Positions 8,208 to 15,230 of a stretch of DNA of 22,818 nucleotides are shown here, one piece after another (positions within the stretch are counted from its first letter, which is position 1; every line of letters begins with the position of its first letter). The DNA comes from Pseudomonadota bacterium (GTDB lineage Bacteria; Pseudomonadota; Alphaproteobacteria; Sphingomonadales; Sphingomonadaceae): positions 1 to 22,818 of the forward strand of contig JAEWIL010000028.1 of the NCBI GenBank assembly GCA_023387085.1, given 5' to 3'. A program made the position numbers and the translations under genes. The notes below the pieces were generated by a model. The model was given only the letters and a program-made list of their open reading frames with translations, ran no database searches and was not told where the DNA came from.

Positions 8208-8635
8208 TGTTGAAAGAAGATTTCGTCGGAAGCTGGCAGTTGATCGACTATGTGACCTTGCTCGAAGACGGCACGCGCATCGAGCCCCTCGGCGCGTCGC
8301 CCTACGGCATCGGCACCTACACCGAAGCAGGATGGATGTCGGCGCACCTGATGCGCAGCAACCGCCGGCTTCTCGGCCATACCCGACCCGCGCTCGACAG
8401 GCTGCCGTCCGACCTGCTCACCGAAACCGCGGCTGGATACATAGGATATGCCGGAAAATTCTCGGTCGACAGCGAGTCGTCCCGCATCATCCATCATGTC
8501 GAAGCTGCCTTCATTCCCGATTGGATCGGCACCGACATGATTCGCGAATACCAGTTCGCCGAAGGCATATTGACGCTCCGCCCGCCCGCCGTCGGCGGCG
8601 CATCCTCGGTTTTGCGCTGGCGCCGCGCATCCTGA
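8207..8635 (+). CDS. lipocalin-like domain protein (Lipocalin_5 type)
   Basis: A 142-residue cytoplasmic protein without signal peptide. It opens with the FVGSWQLIDY stretch and continues with PLGASPYGIGTYTEAGWMSAHLMR, YIGYAGKFSVD and HHVEAAFIPDWIGTD. This order of motifs is that of the bacterial lipocalin-like domain (PF13924 pattern: GTW-L-S, PLG--P-G-L-YT--G-MSA, HH-E-S--P-W-GT). The fold is a small beta-barrel that could hold a hydrophobic ligand. Members often sit in catabolic or polyketide clusters, and their biochemical role is poorly known. The ATG is set by AGGAG six bases upstream, both inside operator copy B. The gene is followed by the receptor gene after 140 bases that hold a separate promoter. 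Possible jobs are ligand carrier, isomerase or cyclase. Confidence 0.85.
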   Translation: MLKEDFVGSWQLIDYVTLLEDGTRIEPLGASPYGIGTYTEAGWMSAHLMRSNRRLLGHTRPALDRLPSDLLTETAAGYIGYAGKFSVDSESSRIIHHVEAAFIPDWIGTDMIREYQFAEGILTLRPPAVGGASSVLRWRRAS

Positions 8636-8665
8636 TCCCATGAACTCTCTCCTGTCGAAACCATC

Positions 8666-8671
8666 TTGACA
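8666..8671 (+). promoter_or_regulatory. -35 box (TTGACA) of the receptor-hydrolase-TetR operon
   Basis: A perfect TTGACA one base before operator copy C. A 17-base spacer would put the -10 at 8689-8694 (TCGTAT), a poor match; the alternative TATATA at 8692-8697 needs a 20-base spacer. Either choice lies within or at the edge of the palindrome, so repressor binding and polymerase binding should exclude each other. Confidence 0.6.
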
Positions 8672-8672
8672 T

Positions 8673-8693
8673 TACGATACGTATTGTATCGTA
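8673..8693. promoter_or_regulatory. cluster-1 operator copy C, perfect 21-bp palindrome
   Basis: TACGATAC-GTATT-GTATCGTA with both 8-base arms exactly complementary. This copy defines the motif. It sits 82 bases before the TonB-dependent receptor start, in the leader of the transcript that also carries the TetR gene, so it predicts autoregulation. Confidence 0.9.
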
Positions 8694-8775
8694 TATAGGC
8701 ATGGATCGGCGGAAGCGGTCAAGGGGAGAAGTTTTCCCTGCCCCCAAATCGCCGGCAAGCTAGAGGGAGTGGACC

Positions 8776-11181
8776 ATGAAAGCGCATCACGGAGTTCGGC
8801 TATTGGGATTGTTGCTCGGCGGCTCGATGCTGCCCGGCATCGCAATGGCGCAGGAAACGGGGGGCGGCGACGCGGCGACCGACAGCTTCGCCAGCGAGAT
8901 CATCGTCACCGCGCAGAAGCGCGAGCAGTCGCTGCAGGACGTGCCGATCGTCGTGACCGTCGCCGGCGCACAGCTCCTCCAGGACGCCGGCGTCAAGGAT
9001 ATCAAGGATCTCACGGTTCTCACCCCGGGGCTCATGGTCGTGTCCACGGCAAACGAGACACAATCGACCGCGCTCATTCGCGGCGTCGGCACGGCCGGCG
9101 GCAATGTCGGCCTCGAAAGTTCGGTCGGCGTCGTGATCGACGGCGTCTACCGCCCGCGCACCGGCGTCGCCCTCGGAGACCTCGGCGAAGCCGAACGAAT
9201 CGAAGTACTCAAAGGCCCGCAGGGCACGCTCTTCGGCAAGAACACCTCGGCTGGCGTGATCAACGTCGTCACCGCGAAACCGAGCTTCGAACCCTTTGCC
9301 CGCGGCGAGTTCACCGCCGGCAATTATGACGAGTTCGGCGGTTCGATCTCGGTCAGCGGTCCGATCGTCGCCGACCGCCTCGCGGTCAGCCTGTTCGGTG
9401 TCCACCGAAAGCGCGACGGCTATTATGACGTCGTGACCGGCAAAGGGCCGCGCACTATCGACAATGATTCCGACCGCCATTTCTGGTCGCTGCGCGGACA
9501 GCTTTATTTCACCGATGATGCCGGCTTCGATGCGCGCCTCATCGGCGACATCACCCGCCGCAACGAGAATTGCTGCGTCGCCGTCCAACTCGTGAACGGC
9601 CCGACGACAGCGATCGTGAACGCGCTCGCCGGTGCCGGGGGCGGCGTGCTTTCGCCCGCCGATCCGGAACGGCGCCTTGCCTTCTCGAACCGCGATACGA
9701 CGCAGAAGATTCGCGACGGCGGCCTCAGCCTCGAGATGAATTACGATCTCGGCGACGCAAAGCTGACTTCGATCACCGCCTGGCGCGACTGGCGCTGGGT
9801 CACCGGATCGGATTCTGACTATAGCGGCGCCGACATCCTCTATCGTGAAGCCGACGGCAGCACGATGAACCGGTTCCGCCAGTTCAGCCAGGAACTGCGC
9901 GCGAGCGGCTCGACCGGCATGCTCGATTATACCGTGGGCGCCTTCTACGCCCATGAACTTCTCGATAGCCGCGTCGCCCAGATCTACGGCAGCGACTTTC
10001 AGCCCTTCCTCAGCCTGCTTTTCTCGGGCGGGACCAATCCTGCCTTTCTGAAACCCATCCTCGATCTGGCGGTCCCCGGCACCGGCTCGCGCGACACCTA
10101 CCGCCAGACGGGCGACAGCTTCGCGATCTTCACGAACAACAGCCTGAAACTGACCGATGCGCTCGAACTGACGGTGGGCCTTCGCTACACAATCGACCGC
10201 AAGAAGGCCGTCGCCGACTTCAATGCCACCGATGGAGGCGCACTCTGCAACGCCGGACAGGCGACGGGGTCGGCCGCCATTATCGGAGCGCTCTGCAATC
10301 CCTTCTTCAACTCGAACTTCATCGGCCTGACGAACATGCAGAAGCGGACCGAGAAAGCGCTCAGCGGCACGGCAAAGCTCGCCTATCGCTTCTCGCCCGA
10401 ACTTATGACCTATGCCAGCTATTCGCGGGGCTACAAGGCGGGCGGCTTCAACCTCGACCGCGTCGCCTTCCCTTATGCTGCCGGTAATCCGACCTCGCTC
10501 CAGCCGGTACTCGACACGAGCTTCCCGGGCGAATTCGTCGACAGCTTCGAGCTCGGCTTCAAATCGACGCTCGCCGATCGCCGCCTCTATCTGAACGCTG
10601 CCGCTTTCTATCAGGATTATACCGACTATCAGCTCAACGCCTTCAATGGTTTCTTCTTCTCGGTCTTCCCGGTTCCGGAAGTCACATCGAAGGGCGTCGA
10701 TGCCGACATTCTCTGGCGGCCGAGCAGCGCCTTCACGCTGCAAGGCGGCATCACCTATGCCGATACGCGCTATTCCGAGAAGAACCGCGCGTTACTCTCG
10801 CTCACGCCCTCGACCGCGCGCCTGCCTGGCGAGCGCCTCAATCTCGCGCCACTCTGGTCGGCATCGCTGTCGGCGACGCATGAGTTGCCGCTCGGCGGAG
10901 GGCTGATGCTGCGCTCCAACGCAAATATGCGCTACAGCTCATCCTATAATGCCGGCACCGACCTCAATCCGCTCAAGGTCCAGAAGGGTTATGCGGTGAT
11001 CAACGCGCGCATCGGGATCGGCGACGAGGACAAGAGCTGGGGTGTCGAACTCTGGGCGAACAATCTCACCGACAAGCTCTACATGCAGAACAGCTTCGAC
11101 GCACCGTTCCAGTCGGGCAGCATCAACGCCTTCCTGGGTGCTCCGCGCACCTATGGCGTGACCCTGAGGGCCGGTTTCTGA
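8776..11181 (+). CDS. TonB-dependent outer-membrane receptor
   Basis: An 801-residue outer-membrane beta-barrel that imports a ligand at the expense of the TonB-ExbBD system. A signal peptide ends at AMA-Q (25/26). The TonB-box region is SEIIVTAQKREQSLQDVPIVVTV (about 40-62), the plug carries IRGVGTAGGNVGLESSVGVVIDGVY and VLKGPQGTLFGKNTSAGVINVVTAKP, and the barrel ends YGVTLRAGF with the terminal Phe needed for BAM-mediated insertion. The sequence style (QKREQSLQDVP, LFGKNTSAGVINV) is that of the large sphingomonad receptor group linked to hydrophobic or aromatic substrates rather than to siderophores. AGGGAG lies six bases before the ATG. It heads an operon with the serine hydrolase and the TetR regulator, under operator copy C. 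Role: uptake of the cluster's substrate. Confidence 0.95.
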   Translation: MKAHHGVRLLGLLLGGSMLPGIAMAQETGGGDAATDSFASEIIVTAQKREQSLQDVPIVVTVAGAQLLQDAGVKDIKDLTVLTPGLMVVSTANETQSTALIRGVGTAGGNVGLESSVGVVIDGVYRPRTGVALGDLGEAERIEVLKGPQGTLFGKNTSAGVINVVTAKPSFEPFARGEFTAGNYDEFGGSISVSGPIVADRLAVSLFGVHRKRDGYYDVVTGKGPRTIDNDSDRHFWSLRGQLYFTDDAGFDARLIGDITRRNENCCVAVQLVNGPTTAIVNALAGAGGGVLSPADPERRLAFSNRDTTQKIRDGGLSLEMNYDLGDAKLTSITAWRDWRWVTGSDSDYSGADILYREADGSTMNRFRQFSQELRASGSTGMLDYTVGAFYAHELLDSRVAQIYGSDFQPFLSLLFSGGTNPAFLKPILDLAVPGTGSRDTYRQTGDSFAIFTNNSLKLTDALELTVGLRYTIDRKKAVADFNATDGGALCNAGQATGSAAIIGALCNPFFNSNFIGLTNMQKRTEKALSGTAKLAYRFSPELMTYASYSRGYKAGGFNLDRVAFPYAAGNPTSLQPVLDTSFPGEFVDSFELGFKSTLADRRLYLNAAAFYQDYTDYQLNAFNGFFFSVFPVPEVTSKGVDADILWRPSSAFTLQGGITYADTRYSEKNRALLSLTPSTARLPGERLNLAPLWSASLSATHELPLGGGLMLRSNANMRYSSSYNAGTDLNPLKVQKGYAVINARIGIGDEDKSWGVELWANNLTDKLYMQNSFDAPFQSGSINAFLGAPRTYGVTLRAGF

Positions 11182-12377
11182 CCTCCCTCTCCTCTCCAAG
11201 ACTGGCCTCGGTCGCGGAAGCGATCGAGGCCGATTTTGTCGACACCGGCCGCTTCCCCGGCGGCCATCTCCGTATTCTCAGAAATGGCGAGCCCCTTCAC
11301 GACAGCTGCATCGGCCTGATGGACATCGAGCGCGGCCGGCCATGGCAGAGCGACGCGCTGGTGCGCATCTATTCGATGACCAAGCCTATCGTCTCCACCG
11401 CGCTGATGATGCAGATCACACGCGGGCTCGCGCGGCTCGACCAGCCGGTATCGGACTTCCTGTCGGGCTGGCTCGACCAGCGCGTCTGGACCGGCGGCGA
11501 GGGCCTGGCACTGGCGACCGAACCCGCAGCCCGCGCCGTCACACTTCGCCACCTGCTGACACACACGGCAGGTCTGACCTACGGCACCAGGCTTGCCTCG
11601 GTCGGCGGCGCGAAAATCGAAGACCCCGTTGCCCCGCTCTACTCCGCGGCAGACGCCGCAGCCGCAGGCGGCCTGAGGGCCTATGCGCAGGCAATCGGGC
11701 GGCTACCGCTCCGCTATCAACCTGGAACGCGCTGGATGTATTCGGTCGCAACCGATATCGTCGGCGCCATTGTAGAGACCATAGCCGGAAAGCCGCTCGG
11801 CGAGCATTTGACCGACGCGATTTTCGCCCCGCTCGGCATGACCGACACCGGCTTTCATGTTCCGCCCGGCAAAGCCGATCGCCTCGCCGCCTGCTATATG
11901 GCGACGCCGTGCGGAGCAATGCGGCTTGCGGACGCTCCGGACCGCAGCGATTATCTCCGTCCGCCCACATATGAATCGGGCGGCGGCGGGCTGGTATCGA
12001 CGATGGACGACTATTGCTGCTTTGCTGACGCACTGCGCCGTGGAGGAGCCCCTCTTATTCACCCCGCGACCCTGGCGACGATGACCGCCAACCAGCTTCC
12101 CGGCGGCCATGACCTCAAGGAAGTCGCGCTTGTCAGCGATCCGCGCCTGCTTCCCGAAGCGACCGGCTTCGGCCTCGGGTTTGCGACCACGCTCGACAAA
12201 GCGCGCACCGGCCCTGCGGCGACAGGCGATTTTTACTGGAGCGGCGCTGCGACCACGATCTGGTGGGTCGACCCGGCTCGCGATCTTACCGTCCTTTTCC
12301 TGACGCAGCTCCTGCCGGCGACGGCCTATGGTTTCCAGGAGTGGCTCAAGCAACGCATCTATGCCGCCCTCGGCTGA
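11178..12377 (+). CDS. serine hydrolase, class-C beta-lactamase / EstB-like esterase family (start codon probably CTG)
   Basis: Penicillin-binding-protein-fold hydrolase. This family contains esterases, lactonases and amide hydrolases besides beta-lactamases. Counting from 11178, the nucleophile motif SMTK places Ser66 and Lys69, the second motif is the Tyr188 of MYSVATD, and the third is YWSGAATTIWWVDP near the C-terminus, the EstB-like W-x-G form. The first in-frame ATG, 11319, would remove the TGRFPGGHLRILRNGEPLHDSCIG region that forms the first strands of the domain. No ATG, GTG or TTG lies upstream in frame. The CTG at 11178 overlaps the receptor's TGA (CTGA) and has GAGGG seven bases before it, giving 399 residues, a normal family length. 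No signal peptide is seen. It probably hydrolyses an imported ester or lactone. Confidence 0.85.
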   Translation: MTSLSSPRLASVAEAIEADFVDTGRFPGGHLRILRNGEPLHDSCIGLMDIERGRPWQSDALVRIYSMTKPIVSTALMMQITRGLARLDQPVSDFLSGWLDQRVWTGGEGLALATEPAARAVTLRHLLTHTAGLTYGTRLASVGGAKIEDPVAPLYSAADAAAAGGLRAYAQAIGRLPLRYQPGTRWMYSVATDIVGAIVETIAGKPLGEHLTDAIFAPLGMTDTGFHVPPGKADRLAACYMATPCGAMRLADAPDRSDYLRPPTYESGGGGLVSTMDDYCCFADALRRGGAPLIHPATLATMTANQLPGGHDLKEVALVSDPRLLPEATGFGLGFATTLDKARTGPAATGDFYWSGAATTIWWVDPARDLTVLFLTQLLPATAYGFQEWLKQRIYAALG

Positions 12378-12414
12378 CCCTTCCCTTATCGCCAGCCATG
12401 CGTCACAAGGCGTC

Positions 12415-13023
12415 ATGCCAAAACCCGCAGCCTCGAAGATCGAACCCCTCGAAAGCCAGGGCAAGCCGCAAATGGGTCGCCCCCGCTCGGTCGACGTCGA
12501 CCGGCGTATCGAGAAGGAGACGCTCGACGTCGTTTCCGAGAAGGGCTTCTCGGGCGTTACCGTCAATGAAATCTGCGAGCGCGCCGGAATCAGCCGGGCG
12601 ACCTTCTATCGGCGCTATCCCAGTCCGGCTGAAGCGCTGGCGGCAGCCATCAATTCGGCGTTCGAATTCCACACGCCTCCCCACTCCGACGATCCCGTCG
12701 AGTATTTGCTCGAGTTCGCCCGCGCGCTCGAGCGCTCCTACTCCGACCCGCGCATCGCGCCCGCAATAGGCTTCCTGATCGGCGAGTATAACGCCAAGCC
12801 AGACGTTTACGAACGCCTGCAACAAGGACTGCGGGAGCGCAGGGCGTATGTCCGGGGCGCGTTGGAGGCCGTCGGTTCGCTTCCGCAACAAAGCGAGCTC
12901 CCCCTCGATCTTGACGAGGTCCTTGTAATCCTGTCGTCGCTGGCCTGGAATGCGGCGGTCACCAAAAGAAAACTGGACCCCGCCGTCCTGCGAACTGTCA
13001 TCGCGCGGCTCACGGGTTCGTAG
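12415..13023 (+). CDS. TetR/AcrR family transcriptional regulator of cluster 1
   Basis: A 202-residue repressor. An N-terminal helix-turn-helix (VTVNEICERAGISRATFYRRY, about residues 45-65) follows the usual GRPRSVD entry, and a helical ligand-binding domain follows it. Family members act as dimers on 15-25 bp palindromes and leave DNA when a small molecule binds. The ATG at 12415 has AAGG five bases upstream. The ATG at 12472 (MGRPRS) is a possible shorter start. It lies 37 bases after the serine hydrolase stop in the same direction, so it is likely part of the receptor operon, which starts at a perfect operator copy. I infer that it binds the three 21-bp palindromes at 5589, 8187 and 8673. 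Its inducer is presumably the pathway substrate or an intermediate. Confidence 0.93.
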   Translation: MPKPAASKIEPLESQGKPQMGRPRSVDVDRRIEKETLDVVSEKGFSGVTVNEICERAGISRATFYRRYPSPAEALAAAINSAFEFHTPPHSDDPVEYLLEFARALERSYSDPRIAPAIGFLIGEYNAKPDVYERLQQGLRERRAYVRGALEAVGSLPQQSELPLDLDEVLVILSSLAWNAAVTKRKLDPAVLRTVIARLTGS

Positions 13024-13042
13024 GATGGCCGGCGCACGAACC
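13015..13042. repeat. 7-bp inverted repeat spanning the TetR stop codon
   Basis: GGTTCGT (13015-13021) and ACGAACC (13036-13042) are exactly complementary, with a 14-base loop. There is no T-run, so it is not a standard intrinsic terminator. It could be a weak terminator or lie at the left border of the IS91 element. Confidence 0.4.
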
Positions 13043-13130
13043 GCTCCGCGGATTGGTGTTAGCGGCGATATAAAGCGGCCCAGCGAGCGCGGCGCCTGAT
13101 TGAACGCGGACTGCAGCAGGCAGACCCTTT

Positions 13131-13153
13131 CGACTCCTTCAACTGAGGAGTCG
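13131..13153 (+). promoter_or_regulatory. hairpin enclosing the integrase ribosome binding site
   Basis: CGACTCC (13131-13137) pairs exactly with GGAGTCG (13147-13153) across a nine-base loop. The 3' arm contains the GAGGAG ribosome site of the integrase at 13158, so the RNA hairpin would hide it. This fits low translation of a recombinase. Confidence 0.5.
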
Positions 13154-13157
13154 AACG

Positions 13158-13876
13158 ATGAACGAGCTTATCCAGATTGGCCCGATCAGCCCGCTGCGCC
13201 AGCGCCTGATCGACGATATGACCTTGCGCGGGTTCTCCAAGGAGACGCAGCGTAACTATCTTCGCGACGTCGGACGGTTCGCGACCTGGCTGCGTCGCTC
13301 GCCCCACACCGCGAGCACAGAGGACATCCGGCAGTTCCAGTTCGAACAGCACCAGGCGGGCGTGCCGGCGCCAACGATGAACAGCATCGTTGGCGCGCTC
13401 AGGTTCTTCTTTACCCACACCCTCGACCGCCCCGATCTCGCGCGTAAGCTGATCCGCACCAAGCAGGTCCGCAAGATCCCGGTCGTGTTGACCATGGCCG
13501 AGGTGAAGCGGCTGCTCGATGCCACGCGCTCGCTCAAGCACCAGGCAGCCCTGTCGGTCGCCTATGGTGCCGGCTTGCGCGTTGCGGAGGTGGCGGCGCT
13601 CAAGGTCAGCGACGTCGACAGCAAGCGGATGCTGCTCCGGATCGAGCGCGGCAAAGGCGGACGCTACCGCAACGCGATGCTGCCCCAAGGCTTGCTCCTG
13701 CTGCTGCGCGACTGGTGGCGCGCCGGACGGCAGCAGGGCATCTTGCTGCCTGATGGCTGGCTGTTCCCCGGACAGAGCGCCGCACGAAGGTCGCGACCAA
13801 GACTATGCGCGCAGTGATCAGTCCGCTCGACAGGCTCGCGCTCGCATCGCCGAACGAGGAGGCGCCGGACGGCTGA
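13158..13876 (+). pseudogene. IS91-associated tyrosine recombinase, internal deletion and frameshift
   Basis: The first 206 codons read as a phage-integrase-type recombinase. There is an N-terminal SAM-like core-binding domain (about 10-95) and the start of the catalytic domain, with the first catalytic Arg141 in GAGLRVAEV and the beta-hairpin Lys167 in RGKGGRY. After WLFPGQ (to 13775) the frame runs into a short unrelated tail and stops at 13817. The true C-terminal end reappears in another frame at 13784-13876 (TKVATKTMRAVISPLDRLAL, then a stop). The segment carrying the H-x-x-R box, the second His and the catalytic Tyr is absent. Family members are about 290 residues long, so roughly 75-90 codons are missing (estimate from memory of the family). 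The product should be inactive as a recombinase. The ribosome site GAGGAG lies within a hairpin. Confidence 0.85.
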
Positions 13877-13881
13877 GGCGG

Positions 13882-15072
13882 ATGCGTGCCTCACTCGAGG
13901 TCGCCGACGTCTTCCGCGCTGCCGGGCCAACCTACCGCGCCGCCCATGCCGGGCATCTGAGCCTGCATCAGCTCAAGATCATGTCGGCGATCGAGCATTG
14001 CCGCACCGCCGCGCTCGGCGGCCACGTGGAGGCCTGTACCGACTGCGGCCACTGGCAGATCGCCTATAACAGCTGCCGCAACCGGCACTGCCCAAGGTGC
14101 CAAGGCGCCGCGGCGCGCAGCTGGCTCGAAGCGCGCGAGGCCGACCTTCTCCCGGTCGGCTACTTCCACGTCGTGTTCACACTCCCTGCCGAGGTCGCCG
14201 CCATCGCCTATCATAACAAGGCGCTGGTCTATGATCTGCTGTTCAAGGCCGCGGCCGATACGATGCTGACGATCGCCGCTGATCCTAAGCATCTCGGTGC
14301 CCGGATCGGCATCACCGCCGTACTCCATACATGGGGATCCGCGCTGACCTATCATCCCCACATCCACATGATCGTACCGGGCGGCGGCATCTCCCGCGAT
14401 GGAACACGCTGGATATCCGCCCGCCCCGCTTTCCTTTTGTCGGTCCGCGTGCTGGGCGCCCTGTTCCGCCGCCTGTTCCTGACCCGGCTACGCGCCCTCC
14501 ATGACCGTGGGCAGCTCACCTTCTTCGGCGGCATGACACAGCTTGCCGAACGACGCGCATTCCTGCGCCACCTCTCGCCCGTCAGGAAGAAGCGCTGGGT
14601 GGTCTATGCCAAGCCGCCGTTTGCGGGCCCCGAGGCGGTGCTCGCCTATCTGTCGCGATACACCCACCGGGTCGCCATATCGAACAGCCGCCTCCTCCGC
14701 TTCGACGACGCCGGGGTCACCTTCCGCTACAAGGATTACCGCAAAGCCGGCGCCGGACGGCAGCAGGTCATGACACTCGCCGCCGACGAGTTCATCCGCC
14801 GGTTCCTCCTCCACGCCCTGCCGCGCGGGTTCCACCGCATCCGCCACTATGGCCTCCTCGCCAGCGCACGCCGCAAGGATCATCTCGAACGCGCCCGCCG
14901 CCTGCTCGACGTCGCGGCGCCACCCGCCGATGAGCCGACCGACGATGCAGAGCCCCGACCGACATGCCCGTGCTGTGGCGGCATCATGATCGTCATCGAG
15001 GTGTTCGAGCGCCGTTATCAGCCTCGCGCGCCGCCACCGCCATCCCTCGCACCCGGGACACCTACGCCGTGA
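13882..15072 (+). CDS. IS91 family transposase
   Basis: A 396-residue single-strand transposase that looks complete. The N-terminal zinc-binding domain has cysteines 52, 55, 65, 70 and 73 (CTDCGHW, then SCRNRHCPRCQG). The HUH metal-binding motif is HPHIH at 158-162, followed by MIVPGGG. Two tyrosines four residues apart, Tyr256 and Tyr260 in AYLSRYTHR, form the Y2 pair that attacks DNA. A C-terminal CPCCGG knuckle is at 362-367. It starts five bases after the original integrase stop, with GAGG only three bases upstream, so coupling to integrase translation is likely and may be weakened by the integrase deletion. A longer open frame upstream of 13882 is a shadow of the integrase. Confidence 0.94.
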   Translation: MRASLEVADVFRAAGPTYRAAHAGHLSLHQLKIMSAIEHCRTAALGGHVEACTDCGHWQIAYNSCRNRHCPRCQGAAARSWLEAREADLLPVGYFHVVFTLPAEVAAIAYHNKALVYDLLFKAAADTMLTIAADPKHLGARIGITAVLHTWGSALTYHPHIHMIVPGGGISRDGTRWISARPAFLLSVRVLGALFRRLFLTRLRALHDRGQLTFFGGMTQLAERRAFLRHLSPVRKKRWVVYAKPPFAGPEAVLAYLSRYTHRVAISNSRLLRFDDAGVTFRYKDYRKAGAGRQQVMTLAADEFIRRFLLHALPRGFHRIRHYGLLASARRKDHLERARRLLDVAAPPADEPTDDAEPRPTCPCCGGIMIVIEVFERRYQPRAPPPPSLAPGTPTP

Positions 15073-15145
15073 TCCGGCACGGCCCATCGCCTTCCTCCTC
15101 CAAGGCACACCCGCGCCTGGAAGCGGACCCGCTCGCGCCGGCGCT

Positions 15146-15195
15146 GCCAAAAAGCAGACGCCGGAACCGCAAAATCGGTCCGTCCGCTTTTTGGC
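15146..15195. repeat. 14-bp imperfect inverted repeat at the IS91 right end
   Basis: GCCAAAAAGCAGAC (15146-15159) pairs with GTCCGCTTTTTGGC (15182-15195) with one mismatch, across a 22-base loop. GTCCGCTTTT then recurs at 15196-15205, and GTCCGCT at 15224-15230. The cluster of repeats just before the SDR junction suits a rolling-circle transposon end; which end (origin or terminus) is not known. Confidence 0.6.
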
Positions 15196-15230
15196 GTCCG
15201 CTTTTGCGATCTAAATCCAGACGGTCCGCT

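Larger units (their letters stand above)
13024..15230 (+). mobile_element. IS91-family element with defective companion integrase (borders approximate)
   Basis: The element carries a tyrosine-recombinase gene followed by an IS91-type HUH transposase, the usual order for one IS91 branch in proteobacteria. Such elements move by a rolling-circle-like process, lack terminal inverted repeats and make no target duplication, so exact ends cannot be read off. The right border must lie near 15211-15230, because the minus-strand SDR reading stops making sense there. The left border lies between the TetR stop (13023) and the integrase start (13158). The right end is rich in short repeats and a hairpin, as expected of an IS91 origin or terminus. 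Confidence 0.83.

Noticed and set aside
8800..10743. Open frame of 647 codons on the minus strand inside the TonB-dependent receptor
   Set aside because: Its composition (Glu/Arg/Ala/Gly mirror pattern) is that of a reverse-complement shadow. The plus strand encodes a complete receptor.
13519..13881. Possible 5' extension of the IS91 transposase, as a fusion to the integrase
   Set aside because: The extension overlaps the integrase in another frame and reads as low-complexity Arg/Ala/Ser. The transposase family start fits the ATG at 13882.
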